64,000 bases of DNA from Bacteroidaceae bacterium (GTDB taxonomy: Bacteria > Bacteroidota > Bacteroidia > Bacteroidales > Bacteroidaceae), in the NCBI GenBank assembly GCA_017481875.1, contig JAFUOP010000023.1, positions 1 through 64,000 on the forward strand, given 5' to 3'. Of the stretch, positions 26,268 to 35,736 are shown one piece after another; the stretch's first letter is position 1; each line of letters begins with the position of its first letter. Below the pieces are notes generated by a model that was given only the letters and a program-made list of their open reading frames with translations, was not told the origin of the DNA and did no database searches. A program made the position numbers and the translations under genes.

Positions 26268-27329
26268 ATGAAAAAAATACTCTTTTTCACCCTCGCGCTG
26301 CTGCTCGCTACCGCTTGCAAGGAGACGCCGCACTACACCATAGCCGGCAACACCGGGCAGGCAGGCGACACGTTGTATATATTCGGGCTCGACAGCATAC
26401 ACGATGTTATCGAAGAGATTATTTGCGACAAACAAGGAGCTTTCTCGCACAGGATAAACACCGACACAGTTGTGCCGGCAGGGTTGCTTATGCCCGACGG
26501 CGAGCTTATAACCCTGTTTGCAGAGCCTGGGATTGACGCATTGCTCATTGCCGATACCATAGCCGGCAACAAGTGGCTTGTGAAGGGGGGCAAAGAGCAA
26601 GCATTGTATGACAGCATTGCGGGTGTACTTGCAAGAGCCGAAAACAATTCAAAAAGACAGGTACACATTGAAGAATTCACCTATGCACACCCATTCAGCA
26701 ACACAAATGTAGAGATTATACGTCGTTTTATGGTGGACCGTCCACACCCCAACAACAGCTTCATTCTAAGCCGGATAAGAAGCCTTGGAGGCACACTGCA
26801 AGACCACGAATTTTTCACAGAACTGCAAGAACGCATAGACAACAAAAACAGCAACACACTTTACAAACTATTCCCAACGTTCAACTTCACTACAGACAAG
26901 GGAAAGAAAATAGCCTCAAAAGATTACAAGGATAAGATGTATATTGTGAACTTTTGGGCAGCCTGGGACTCCGTTTCACGCACACAGATGAAGGAGATAA
27001 GCAAGCTATATGCGAAAAAGGATACAAGCAGAGTGAGAATGCTTAACATTTCACTCGACTATGACACCGTTTTGTGGAAAAGATCTATTGCCGAAGACAG
27101 CATAGCAGGCGACAATGTGTGCGACGGGAAAGCGTGGAACGGTGAAATAGCCAAACGCTTTAACCTCTCGAACCTCACATTCACGCTTGTGGTAAGCCCC
27201 TACCAGCGCATCGACCTTTTTGAGCTGAGCACAGAGAACTTCTCTGCAGCAACAGACTCCCTTGCCGAAAAATATTTCAAAGAGAGGGATAAAAAGAAAA
27301 AATCGAAAAAAAACTCAAGAAACAGATAA
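26268..27329 (+). CDS. Thioredoxin-like lipoprotein with lost active-site cysteines
   Basis: 353 residues. The signal FFTLALLLATACKE suggests a lipoprotein with its cysteine near residue 17. The first half resembles DUF4369, common in Bacteroidetes TlpA-like proteins. The second half is a thioredoxin fold (MYIVNFWAAWDSVSRTQM). The usual WCxxC reads WDSVS, and the residue expected to be cis-proline before the last strand reads threonine (NLTFTLVVSP), so redox activity is unlikely. The C-terminus is very lysine-rich. It ends 4 bases before the yifB start. Its role is unknown. Confidence 0.82.
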   Translation: MKKILFFTLALLLATACKETPHYTIAGNTGQAGDTLYIFGLDSIHDVIEEIICDKQGAFSHRINTDTVVPAGLLMPDGELITLFAEPGIDALLIADTIAGNKWLVKGGKEQALYDSIAGVLARAENNSKRQVHIEEFTYAHPFSNTNVEIIRRFMVDRPHPNNSFILSRIRSLGGTLQDHEFFTELQERIDNKNSNTLYKLFPTFNFTTDKGKKIASKDYKDKMYIVNFWAAWDSVSRTQMKEISKLYAKKDTSRVRMLNISLDYDTVLWKRSIAEDSIAGDNVCDGKAWNGEIAKRFNLSNLTFTLVVSPYQRIDLFELSTENFSAATDSLAEKYFKERDKKKKSKKNSRNR

Positions 27330-27333
27330 GCCG

Positions 27334-28872
27334 ATGTTGGTAAAGGTTTATGCAGCTGCCCTTCAAGGAATAGACGCAATACAGGTAACTATAGAGGTTA
27401 ATGCCCTGAGAGGAATAAAATTCTTCCTCGTGGGCCTGCCCGACAATGCTATAAAGGAGAGCCACGAGCGAATAAACTCTGCTTTTCAATTCAACGGGCT
27501 GCACTTCCCCGGCAAGCAGATTATTGTAAACATGGCACCCGCAGATATAAGAAAGGAGGGCTCGGCCTACGACCTGCCAATTGCCATTGGAATTCTTGCC
27601 GCCGATGAAAAAATATCAACCGAAAAAATAGGGAGATATATAATTATGGGCGAGCTTGGGCTCGACGGTGGGCTTATGCCCATAAAAGGAGCTCTGCCCA
27701 TTGCAATAAAGGCAAAAGAGCTGGGCTACGATGGAATAATTATACCCACCGGCAATGCCGACGAAGCCGCTGTCGTTCACGGAATAAATGTTTATGCAGC
27801 AGACAACCTTATGCAGGTTATAAGATTCTTGAACGGCGAAGAGGAGATAAAACCATACAACATTGACGCCGAAGAGCAGTTCTACTCAAAGCAGGCTACC
27901 TTCCCGTTCGATTTTAGCGAGGTACGTGGGCAGGAGAGTGTCAAACGTGCCTTTGAGGTGGCCGCTGCAGGCGGGCACAACCTGCTTATGATTGGCCCCC
28001 CGGGCAGTGGAAAATCTATGATGGCAAAGAGGCTGCCTTCGATTCTGCCACCAATGACCATAAACGAGAGCCTCGAAACAACAAAAATACACTCTGTGAG
28101 CGGGCAACTGAAAGGCGGGACAGCACTTATAACCCAACGCCCGTTCCGCAGCCCGCACCACACAATATCATCGGTGGCACTTGTAGGTGGAGGAGGCAAC
28201 CCCAAGCCCGGGGAGATTTCTCTTGCGCACAACGGTGTGCTTTTCCTCGACGAGTTGCCGGAATTCAACCGCACAGTGCTGGAGGTAATGCGCCAGCCTC
28301 TCGAGGACCGCAAAATATGCGTAGCACGTGCAAACTACAAAGTAGAGTACCCCGCAGGAGTAATGTTTGTAGCATCTATGAACCCCTGCCCCTGTGGTTT
28401 TTACAACCACCCAACCAAAGCCTGTGTGTGTACACCCGCCCAAGTTCAACGCTACCTCAACCGCATTTCAGGGCCCTTGCTCGACCGCATAGACCTGCAA
28501 ATAGAGATTGTACCTGTGCCCTTTGAAAAAATATCCGACGCAAGAGAGGGAGAGCCCAGCGCAGCAATACGCGAGAGAGTTATTGCTGCACGCAATATAC
28601 AGGAGGAGCGTTTCAGAGAGGAGAACGGGATATACTGCAATGCGCAAATGACACCCAAGCTCTTGACAAAATATGCGGTTTTGGACAATGAAAGCCTTGC
28701 AATGCTAAAAACAGCAATGCAACGCTTCAATCTTTCGGCACGCGCATACGACCGCATACTGAAAGTTGCCCGCACAATAGCCGACCTCGACAACAGCAAG
28801 AACATAAAGCCGCAACACATTGCCGAGGCTATAGGTTACCGCAACCTCGACAGGGAGAATTGGGGTACTTAA
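27334..28872 (+). CDS. YifB/ComM family Mg-chelatase-like AAA+ ATPase
   Basis: 512 residues starting MLVKVYAAALQGIDAIQ, the typical YifB N-terminus; an upstream in-frame ATG at 27262 overlaps the previous gene and is not used. An N-terminal Lon-like S5 fold precedes the AAA+ domain with Walker A GPPGSGKSMMAKRLP and FLDELPEF. The zinc-like SMNPCPCGF region follows. In Vibrio and Haemophilus ComM drives branch migration during natural transformation; the role in Bacteroidales is not established. Confidence 0.93.
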   Translation: MLVKVYAAALQGIDAIQVTIEVNALRGIKFFLVGLPDNAIKESHERINSAFQFNGLHFPGKQIIVNMAPADIRKEGSAYDLPIAIGILAADEKISTEKIGRYIIMGELGLDGGLMPIKGALPIAIKAKELGYDGIIIPTGNADEAAVVHGINVYAADNLMQVIRFLNGEEEIKPYNIDAEEQFYSKQATFPFDFSEVRGQESVKRAFEVAAAGGHNLLMIGPPGSGKSMMAKRLPSILPPMTINESLETTKIHSVSGQLKGGTALITQRPFRSPHHTISSVALVGGGGNPKPGEISLAHNGVLFLDELPEFNRTVLEVMRQPLEDRKICVARANYKVEYPAGVMFVASMNPCPCGFYNHPTKACVCTPAQVQRYLNRISGPLLDRIDLQIEIVPVPFEKISDAREGEPSAAIRERVIAARNIQEERFREENGIYCNAQMTPKLLTKYAVLDNESLAMLKTAMQRFNLSARAYDRILKVARTIADLDNSKNIKPQHIAEAIGYRNLDRENWGT

Positions 28873-28941
28873 GCTGCAGATGCCACCTATTCTATTATTT
28901 TAACAATATTATTACAAACAAAGATATACACCGCACACAAC

Positions 28942-29529
28942 ATGCAAGGGACAAAAAACATTTGTGTTTATTGCGCATCGAGCAGCAAAGTAGCCGACTG
29001 CTACACCAAGGCCGCATACGAGTTGGGGACAATCATAGGCAATGAGGGTATGAGCCTCATCACAGGTGGTGGTTGCCAAGGATTGATGCGCAGCGTGGAA
29101 GACGGCACTCTCGACAGTGGCGGAAAGGCTATAGGAGTAATTCCGGAATTTATGGTGGAGCAAGGGTGGCACCATAAAGGGCTGAGCGAGCTGCGCATAA
29201 CAAAGAACATGCACGAACGCAAACAAACGATGGCCAAGCTTTCCGACGCTGTAATAGCTCTGCCCGGTGGTTGCGGCACAATGGAAGAGCTTTTTGAGAT
29301 TATCACCTGGAAACAGCTTGGGCTCTACTTTAACCCCATAGTAATATTGAACATAAACGGCTATTACGACCACCTGATAATGCAACTGGAGCGTGCTATT
29401 GAAGAGCATTTTATGGGCAAGATACACGGTGAAATATGGAGAGTGGCAACAACCCCTGCCGAAGCTATAAAGTATGTAAAGGAGACACCTCGCTGGAACT
29501 GTGAGGTGCGAAAGTATGCCGCGCTATGA
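28942..29529 (+). CDS. LOG family protein (nucleotide 5'-monophosphate phosphoribohydrolase)
   Basis: 195 residues of TIGR00730 type, starting with ICVYCASSSK. The signature PGGCGTMEELFEIITW matches PGGxGTxxE. LOG enzymes remove the base from nucleoside 5'-monophosphates; cytokinin activation is the plant role, and the bacterial substrate is often AMP-like. Its stop overlaps the next start (ATGA), so it is coupled to the DUF4271 gene. Confidence 0.93.
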   Translation: MQGTKNICVYCASSSKVADCYTKAAYELGTIIGNEGMSLITGGGCQGLMRSVEDGTLDSGGKAIGVIPEFMVEQGWHHKGLSELRITKNMHERKQTMAKLSDAVIALPGGCGTMEELFEIITWKQLGLYFNPIVILNINGYYDHLIMQLERAIEEHFMGKIHGEIWRVATTPAEAIKYVKETPRWNCEVRKYAAL

Positions 29530-30221
29530 CAAGCAACGCTATTCCATACAATTTCTTGAGCGACAATGCAATGATGCTGTTGTTTGTGCTCAACATTATA
29601 GGCATGGCCTATGTCTTTATGATGAACGGCAGCAACATTCTGGAGAGAGCAAAAAGCATGTTCTACCACGGCAAGCAGTCGAACCCCTACACCGACCGCA
29701 CACATATAACCAAAATATGCAACCTACTGCTCTACCTGCAGCTTTTCTTTTATTGCAGCATTATCGCATTTGGGGATATGCAGTACAGCACGCCATACTA
29801 TGTTGGCAAAACACCATATATTGTACTTGCTGCATTCTACCTGCTTGCAGCCATCGCTCTGCTGGCAAAAAGAGTACTTTACGATTTATGCAACGCAACC
29901 CTTTTCTCGGAAGAGGTAGCACGCGAGTGGCGACAATCATATTTTTTTACAATAAAACTTAGCGGCTTCATTCTATTTCCCCTTGTCGTGTGCATAATAT
30001 TCATAAAAGACTTTTCTAAAACTTATTATACAATATATTTGATTTTTGCCCTGCTCATATACACGACTGTGGTTATTAGCAGTGCTATTAAAATCATTTT
30101 CAAGAAAAAATGTTTCTATTTGGATATTTTTTTATATCTTTGCGCACTTGAATTATTGCCTATAGCAATTTTGTGGAGAACAATCCACGTTATAAATGCA
30201 TTTTTAATAATAAAATTTTAG
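29526..30221 (+). CDS. DUF4271 membrane protein
   Basis: 231 residues with about six hydrophobic segments (MLLFVLNIIGMAYVF, LQLFFYCSIIAF, YIVLAAFYLLAAIALL, FILFPLVVCIIFI, ALLIYTTVVIS and one more). This gene usually precedes hemD in Bacteroidetes, as it does here with a 4-base gap. No catalytic residues are visible. A link to haem synthesis is suggested only by conserved position. Confidence 0.8.
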   Translation: MTSNAIPYNFLSDNAMMLLFVLNIIGMAYVFMMNGSNILERAKSMFYHGKQSNPYTDRTHITKICNLLLYLQLFFYCSIIAFGDMQYSTPYYVGKTPYIVLAAFYLLAAIALLAKRVLYDLCNATLFSEEVAREWRQSYFFTIKLSGFILFPLVVCIIFIKDFSKTYYTIYLIFALLIYTTVVISSAIKIIFKKKCFYLDIFLYLCALELLPIAILWRTIHVINAFLIIKF

Positions 30222-30225
30222 GACA

Positions 30226-30969
30226 TTGAAAGTAAGCAAGATTTTGGTTTCACAGCCGAAACCAACAACAGGGAAATCTCCGTATTTTGACATTGCGGCA
30301 AAGCATAATGTGCAAATTGATTTTTGCTCTTTTATAAAGGTGGAGAGTGTAACCGCTAAAGAATTCAGACAGCAGAAGGTATCTATACCCGAACATACTG
30401 CTATTGTTTTTCTTTCGCGCCATGCAATAGACCACTTCTTCACGTTGTGCAAGGAGTTGCGCGTAACAATTCCCGATGACCTTAAATATTTCTGCTTGTC
30501 GGAGACTATTTCTCTTTACATACAGAAATATGTGCAGTACCGCAAGCGTAAGGTATTTTTTGGCAATGGACACATAAAGGACCTGGAGCCTCTGTTTGTT
30601 AAGCACAAAACAGAAAAATACTTTGTGCCGATGTCCAATGTTCACAACGATGAACTGAACAAGATTTTCGATGCACACGGCATTTTCCACTCACAGGCCG
30701 AGATGTACCGCACTGTGAGCACCGAGATTCCTGCCGACTACATCAACTCTTATGATATGCTCATCTTCTTCAGCCCTCACGGCCTCGACTCTTTGAGAAA
30801 GAATGTACCCGGCTATGTTCAAGGCGACCAGAAGATTGCCTGCTTTGGCAATATAACAGCAAACTGCATACGCAACATAGGCTTGCGCCTGGACTTGGAG
30901 GCACCCACAGCCACAGTTACAAACATGCCTGCTGCGCTCGACGAGTACTTGACAAAGAACAACGCATAA
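30226..30969 (+). CDS. hemD: Uroporphyrinogen-III synthase
   Basis: 247 residues. Closes hydroxymethylbilane to uroporphyrinogen III in tetrapyrrole synthesis. It begins at a TTG just after AGGACA; the start KVSKILVSQPKPTTGKSPYF is the usual Bacteroidetes HemD N-terminus. No upstream ATG is in frame in the gap, which supports the TTG start. HemD is a weakly conserved family, but the context after DUF4271 supports the call. A terminator follows. Confidence 0.88.
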   Translation: MKVSKILVSQPKPTTGKSPYFDIAAKHNVQIDFCSFIKVESVTAKEFRQQKVSIPEHTAIVFLSRHAIDHFFTLCKELRVTIPDDLKYFCLSETISLYIQKYVQYRKRKVFFGNGHIKDLEPLFVKHKTEKYFVPMSNVHNDELNKIFDAHGIFHSQAEMYRTVSTEIPADYINSYDMLIFFSPHGLDSLRKNVPGYVQGDQKIACFGNITANCIRNIGLRLDLEAPTATVTNMPAALDEYLTKNNA

Positions 30970-30990
30970 GCGTGTAAAAAACATATAAAT

Positions 30991-31028
30991 AAAAGCCTGT
31001 CTTTCTCCCTGTCTGACAGGCTTTTTTA
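30991..31028 (+). terminator. Intrinsic terminator after hemD
   Basis: AAAGCCTGTC and GACAGGCTTTTTT form a hairpin with a T tract on the plus strand 22 bases past the hemD stop. Confidence 0.85.
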
Positions 31029-31069
31029 TTAACTTAGCAACAACTACAAAAACAAACCACAAAGGAGCT

Positions 31070-31474
31070 ATGCGCGAACACTGTTTCCCCTTAAAAGAGC
31101 ACCTAAAGAGCAAAAGCATCATTGACGCGCTTTACACTACAGGAGCATCGGTTACCTCCTTCCCACTGCGTGCCGTTTTCATGGAGCTGCCTGCCAACAG
31201 CCCACACGCCACAGCCAATATTTTGATAAGTGTTGCAAAAAGGAGGTTTAAACACGCCGTTGACAGAAACCTTGTAAAACGCCGCATACGCGAAGCATAC
31301 CGCTTGAGCAAGCAGCCTTTTACAGCGACGCTGAACGAACAAAACAAGAAAATAGCTGTTGCCATTATTTACATAGATACAAAACACTGCAGCACAGAAA
31401 TTCTAAAGAAAAAGATGTGCAAGCTACTCACCTCTATAATAGAAAAGAACAGCAAGCTATGCGAAAGCTTATAA
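31070..31474 (+). CDS. rnpA: Ribonuclease P protein component
   Basis: 134 residues. The basic protein subunit of RNase P that helps cleave tRNA 5' leaders. The RNR-like motif is [16 protein letters not shown], with FKHAV just before it. A weak TAACTTAG box lies at 31030. It overlaps yidD by 16 bases, the usual arrangement. Confidence 0.95.
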   Translation: MREHCFPLKEHLKSKSIIDALYTTGASVTSFPLRAVFMELPANSPHATANILISVAKRRFKHAVDRNLVKRRIREAYRLSKQPFTATLNEQNKKIAVAIIYIDTKHCSTEILKKKMCKLLTSIIEKNSKLCESL

Positions 31475-31680
31475 CAGGAATACTCATTCTGCCCATACGC
31501 TTCTACCAGAGGTGTATATCCCCACTCACACCACCCTCTTGCCGATTCACCCCCACCTGCTCACAATACGCAATTGAGGCTATTAAAAAGCACGGGCCTG
31601 TAAAAGGGCTCTACCTTGCCGTGCGTCGCCTGCTACGTTGCCACCCGTGGGGAGGCTCGGGATACGACCCTGTACCATGA
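31459..31680 (+). CDS. yidD: Membrane protein insertion efficiency factor YidD
   Basis: 73 residues from the ATG at 31459. The family core is [32 protein letters not shown] and [17 protein letters not shown]. YidD assists YidC in inserting membrane proteins; yidC itself is not in the window. Its stop overlaps the TatD-like start (ATGA). Confidence 0.95.
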   Translation: MRKLITGILILPIRFYQRCISPLTPPSCRFTPTCSQYAIEAIKKHGPVKGLYLAVRRLLRCHPWGGSGYDPVP

Positions 31681-32309
31681 CACTGACCGACTTGCACACC
31701 CACAACCCCACCTGCGAGGCCGGCACAACCGGCATAATAAACTGCGGCACAACACCCATCACCGGTGCACCCTGCTCTGTGGGCATACACCCGTGGGACA
31801 TCACTGCTGCGTGGGAAAATAGCCTGGAGGCTATACGCAAAGCTGTGCAACGGAGCAATGTTGTGGCTATTGGAGAGTGTGGCATCGACAAGCTGAAAAG
31901 CCCTGCCGACACAGAGACACAAACAGAGATACTCGCAGCACACGCTCGCATTGCCGAAGAGGCAGAAAAGCCACTTATACTGCATTGCGTAAAAGGGCAG
32001 GAAGAGATAATAAAACTGCACCGCAGCATAAAGCCCAAGCAAGCGTGGATAATACACGGCTTCCGTGGCAAGCCCGCACAAGCCCGGCAACTGCTACACG
32101 AAGGATTTTTTCTGTCGTTTGGCGCAGCCTTTAACCCCGAGAGCCTTGCAGCTACCCCCGCCGATAGGTTATTCATAGAGAGCGACACCGTTACAACAAG
32201 GCTTGAAGATATATACAAAGCAGCAGCCTTGTGCCGTGGAACAAGCATTGAGGAGCTTGCCGCCACCGTAGCCGAGAACTTTAAAAGATGTAATATAAAC
32301 ATTTTATAG
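31677..32309 (+). CDS. TatD family hydrolase
   Basis: 210 residues starting [12 protein letters not shown], where the HxH metal motif sits. The rest of the amidohydrolase set is visible: [26 protein letters not shown] and FIESDT. It is shorter than canonical TatD (about 260 residues), as is usual for the Bacteroidetes form in the rnpA-yidD-tatD group. Metal-dependent nuclease activity is inferred from the family. Confidence 0.9.
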   Translation: MTLTDLHTHNPTCEAGTTGIINCGTTPITGAPCSVGIHPWDITAAWENSLEAIRKAVQRSNVVAIGECGIDKLKSPADTETQTEILAAHARIAEEAEKPLILHCVKGQEEIIKLHRSIKPKQAWIIHGFRGKPAQARQLLHEGFFLSFGAAFNPESLAATPADRLFIESDTVTTRLEDIYKAAALCRGTSIEELAATVAENFKRCNINIL

Positions 32310-32348
32310 CACCACAAAGACAAACCGGAGCAAAAACAGGGGCAAAAA

Positions 32349-32380
32349 TTTGGCAATCTCACCAAAGAGTTATATCTTTG
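32349..32380 (+). promoter_or_regulatory. Promoter for tRNA-Gln
   Basis: TTTG at 32349-32352, 20 bases, then TATCTTTG at 32373-32380, a near-exact consensus. The transcript should start about 29 bases before the tRNA. Confidence 0.75.
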
Positions 32381-32415
32381 CAACGCTTTAAGCCAAAAGC
32401 GAAGCAAATGAGGAT

Positions 32416-32486
32416 TGTCCTATGGTGTAATGGTAGCACAACAGGTTTTGGTTCTGTTTGTCTTGGTTCGAATCCAGGTAGGACAA
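32416..32486 (+). tRNA. tRNA-Gln (TTG anticodon)
   Basis: 71 nt cloverleaf: acceptor TGTCCTA / TAGGACA, D stem GTGT / GCAC, anticodon stem ACAGG / TCTGT around loop TTTTGGT (anticodon TTG, read CAA/CAG), and T arm CTTGG-TTCGAAT-CCAGG. CCA is not encoded. Confidence 0.95.
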
Positions 32487-32526
32487 CACAAAAGAGGTCG
32501 GAATATTCCGACCTCTTTTGTGTTGT
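32483..32526. terminator. Terminator after tRNA-Gln
   Basis: AAAAGAGGTCGGAATATTCC and its complement give a perfect palindrome of 44 bases that touches the 3' end of the tRNA. It has T/A tracts on both sides and probably also ends the convergent membrane-protein gene. Confidence 0.85.
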
Positions 32527-32539
32527 AAATGCAAATATA

Positions 32540-33673
32540 TCAAATAACAGAATAGAGCATAAAAACCCAATGCGCCGCAATGGCGGCAGCAATTCCGCCT
32601 ATCGTGTGGGCAAGAATAGCTTTAGAAGTGAGCTCGCGGTAACCTATGGCATCGAGCATTGCAGTGTGTGTGCTCAGGTAGCCACTCCAGCACATACCAA
32701 TTGCAGTGAACACAGCAATGGCATTACCGTCTATCCAGCCTGCTGCAGCAAAATTGGGTATAAGCCCTAAAGCCGCACCCACAGCACCAAGAGCTGTTAT
32801 GGGGAAAGCAATGAGGTGTGGGTCGTGGAAACCAAAAAGAAAGCTAAATATAAAACTTAGCTTGCCACCTATCCACGGGAGCAGCTGCACACCCTCGTAT
32901 GCCGCGCCCGAGAACTCTCCCGAAGCCGAGGGGCCGAAGGTAAACAACATAACCAATGTAGATATAATGAGCACACCGGGAATAATGGCCATACCCACAT
33001 CTACACCCGTGCGACCACCGTCGAGCAGAGAATCGAGAATACGTTGGAATAGCGGTTTCTCAACCTCTTTGGCCTCTATCTCTTCAACCTCGTCGGCACG
33101 ACAAGCGTCCTCGTGCTTATATTGCGGGTAAGCCTTTATAACAAAATACTGCATCAATCGTGTGGAAACAGCACAACCGCAAACGGCACCAAACAGACCT
33201 ATAAGGGGCTCCACAAAATAGCCTTGCCCCACCATAAAAACAATAACCAAAAGACCCATACCGAACGCAGTACCAAAATTGGTAAGCGATATAAATTGGA
33301 ATTTCTTGAAATATGCGCTGAAACGCTTGTCCTGCGCCAAAGAAATAATTGCGGGGTTGTCGCTTAAGAAGGTGAGCACCGCACCAAGCGACGCCACACC
33401 CGGGAGATTAAAAACGGGCTTCATCAACGGGCGCAATAGCTTTTCGAGCAACGACACCACACCAAACTCCACAAATATGCGGCCAATGGCACCCGTGATT
33501 ACACAAATGGCCATAAGATAGAACACTGTGTTCAGCAACAGGTCGTGTGCTGTGCGCATAATGGTATTAAGCATATTGGCCGTACCCATCTGCGACGCAA
33601 GATAGCCAAAAAGCAAGAAAAAGATAACAAGACACACAACCCCTGACGGGATAAATTTCATTATTCTCTTCAT
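32540..33673 (-). CDS. Nucleoside-recognition domain membrane protein
   Basis: 377 residues, strongly hydrophobic, about ten membrane segments. Two Gate/nucleoside-recognition modules are separated by a charged cytoplasmic loop rich in E and K around residues 195-215 (ADEVEEIEAKEVEKPLFQR). Conserved patches LTFLSDNPAII and SFLFGFHDPHLIAFP resemble the CD0519/YjiH-like family. The transported substrate is unknown. It lies 8 bases after the porin-like gene. Confidence 0.8.
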   Translation of the reverse strand: MKRIMKFIPSGVVCLVIFFLLFGYLASQMGTANMLNTIMRTAHDLLLNTVFYLMAICVITGAIGRIFVEFGVVSLLEKLLRPLMKPVFNLPGVASLGAVLTFLSDNPAIISLAQDKRFSAYFKKFQFISLTNFGTAFGMGLLVIVFMVGQGYFVEPLIGLFGAVCGCAVSTRLMQYFVIKAYPQYKHEDACRADEVEEIEAKEVEKPLFQRILDSLLDGGRTGVDVGMAIIPGVLIISTLVMLFTFGPSASGEFSGAAYEGVQLLPWIGGKLSFIFSFLFGFHDPHLIAFPITALGAVGAALGLIPNFAAAGWIDGNAIAVFTAIGMCWSGYLSTHTAMLDAIGYRELTSKAILAHTIGGIAAAIAAHWVFMLYSVI

Positions 33674-33681
33674 AAACAGTT

Positions 33682-34710
33682 TTATTTAAGGCTGAGCAAA
33701 TTCATTCTCCAAGTAATACCCATAGTGAGGTATGTCTGCTTGTCGAGCAACACGCCCGCAGGGTTTGTGTTATCGCCAAAAGAGTATGAGCCTACGACGT
33801 GTATGCGCACATCGTTGCGATTATCTTGCAACGGAAAGTACTCAAGGCCTGCACCCACACGGGTTATTTCGGTATCGGGGGCTATAAGGTAATCCTTGCC
33901 TGTGTCGGCATTGTTCACATCGTAGCTTGCCTTGGCAAACACATTCAGTTTATTTGTAGGCTGCCAAGCCACCTTTCCTATAACCGAAAAATCCTTGCCT
34001 ATGAAGGCCTGCCCGCTTGCAGCACGGTTCATAACATCGAGGTCCACGGTAAAACGGCCCAGGCTGAACTTGTTACCAAGAGAAATATAGTTTACAAACT
34101 TACCGGGCAAATACTCTACAAAGTTCACCGAATAGATGGTGCTGAACCAATCGTGCGAACCGGCCCACATAAGGTTGTAGGCAAGCATCTCCTCCTGCAA
34201 CTCGCCACGGAAGGGGCTTTCACAAATCTGCAACGAGAATTTATCCTTGCCATCGTTCAACACATAGGCCACTGTACCACCCCAGCGATAGCAAGGTATA
34301 TTATTCCACCACTCCGAGCAGAAATAGAGGTCTATGGGGGCGGCATCGTACTCGTAACCACCAATGGCAACCACCTGCTTACCGGCCGACAGCTCCCAAT
34401 TATCTTTGCGGTAGGCAAGGTAGAGCCAGTCGGTAGCATCGAAGAAAGAGGCATCGGAGTGTTGCTTATTCAAGCGATGACGCAAAGAGTATGAGAAGCC
34501 ACCACCAATATTACCATCGGCACGCACATTCAGGTACTGCCCTTTAAAACCACAGTTTTCATCGACGGCACTGCCATCGACATACTCACGCTGGTAATCG
34601 CCACGTGCCTCGAATCTCAAATTAAGCAGTTCTTGTCCTTGTGCAAAGATTGTTGCACTAAACAGGGCTGCAAGCCCAAAAAGCAATACTTTTTTCATAG
34701 CGTTTTTCAT
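33682..34710 (-). CDS. Porin-like outer membrane protein
   Basis: 342 residues with a signal peptide (KKVLLFGLAALFSATIFAQ). The remainder alternates short polar turns and aromatic beta strands, ending MGITWRMNLLSLK, with an aromatic-rich final strand typical of beta barrels. Coded 8 bases upstream of the membrane protein gene on the same strand, so an envelope uptake pair is plausible. The start could also be the second methionine, at 34698. Confidence 0.75.
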   Translation of the reverse strand: MKNAMKKVLLFGLAALFSATIFAQGQELLNLRFEARGDYQREYVDGSAVDENCGFKGQYLNVRADGNIGGGFSYSLRHRLNKQHSDASFFDATDWLYLAYRKDNWELSAGKQVVAIGGYEYDAAPIDLYFCSEWWNNIPCYRWGGTVAYVLNDGKDKFSLQICESPFRGELQEEMLAYNLMWAGSHDWFSTIYSVNFVEYLPGKFVNYISLGNKFSLGRFTVDLDVMNRAASGQAFIGKDFSVIGKVAWQPTNKLNVFAKASYDVNNADTGKDYLIAPDTEITRVGAGLEYFPLQDNRNDVRIHVVGSYSFGDNTNPAGVLLDKQTYLTMGITWRMNLLSLK

Positions 34711-34749
34711 AGTATTTTGTGTTATTATATACAACCAAAGAAAAGCAGG

Positions 34750-35733
34750 TCAATGAGCAATATTCGGCAGCGAGTTTACATCGACCTCGTAACTATCATA
34801 CACCACAGCACGCCCGCCAAAGCCCTCTTTCTGGAAAATGAGCCCGCCGTTAAGCACTTGCCCGCCCTGCTCCACCGATGTTCCAAAATCGAAGAACTCT
34901 TTATCGGCAAACATCTTATGCACAAGATAATCGAAGAGAAGATCCACCGCCCCACTCTCGCGCCCGGCCTGTACCGAGCCTATGTACTGCACACGCACTA
35001 CACGTTCTGTAATATACAGCACTGTGCCTGCAACAACAGTTCCACTGCCGTCGGCCACACAATAGAGTTTTATATTATCAGGAAAACGGGCTGCCAATAA
35101 CTCAATCTCGGCAAGTGAGTGCACAGGCACTGCACCATGCTCCTTTTGCAGGTTCTCGGCAAGCACCTGCCAGAAAGAGGCATAATCGGCACTCTCGGCA
35201 ATGGAAAACCCACTGCACGCAGCACGCTTCACCTTGCGCTTGCGCAAAGTGCTGAAGGGCAATGCTCGCGGCTGCCACACTACAGAAGAGACACGCCTGC
35301 GGGCAAGCACCGCGTTGCAACGGAAGAGAGCATATAAATCTTCCTCGGCAGGGTATGTGGCATAGATATGCGGCACAGGGCTATATACAACTTTTGTGGC
35401 AGCAGTATTTTCTTGCAGGTATGTGCGCAAAGCGGCAAAGAGAGAGAGCATAAGCTCGGTACCCACGTTGCTACCCACAAGAAAGCCACCGTATGTGAGC
35501 CCGGCGTGCGAAGCAAACACTTCGGCTTCTATACAGGCAGGCAAGAGAGCCACAAGCTCCCCACCCTTGTAGAACAACAGTGAGCAATCGGTGAAACGGG
35601 GATTATAATCTAAATAACCGCGCTTAAAAAGGAATGTAGCATTCTTGCAGCCGACCACAAAACTATCCCACACAGATTGCTGCGACGGGGAGTAGCGCAC
35701 TACGGTTATGGGGCGACTGCAAGGAGAGCTCAT
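34750..35733 (-). CDS. GNAT/FemAB-like N-acyltransferase
   Basis: 327 residues. The N-terminus (SVWDSFVVGCKNATFLFKRG) and the C-terminal half with VRVQYIGS and GAVDLLFDYLVHKMF resemble GNAT_6/FemAB-like enzymes found in lipid and surface-sugar pathways. The acyl acceptor is unknown. It lies 3 bases after the cupin gene, so the two are co-transcribed. Confidence 0.78.
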   Translation of the reverse strand: MSSPCSRPITVVRYSPSQQSVWDSFVVGCKNATFLFKRGYLDYNPRFTDCSLLFYKGGELVALLPACIEAEVFASHAGLTYGGFLVGSNVGTELMLSLFAALRTYLQENTAATKVVYSPVPHIYATYPAEEDLYALFRCNAVLARRRVSSVVWQPRALPFSTLRKRKVKRAACSGFSIAESADYASFWQVLAENLQKEHGAVPVHSLAEIELLAARFPDNIKLYCVADGSGTVVAGTVLYITERVVRVQYIGSVQAGRESGAVDLLFDYLVHKMFADKEFFDFGTSVEQGGQVLNGGLIFQKEGFGGRAVVYDSYEVDVNSLPNIAH

Positions 35734-35736
35734 AGT

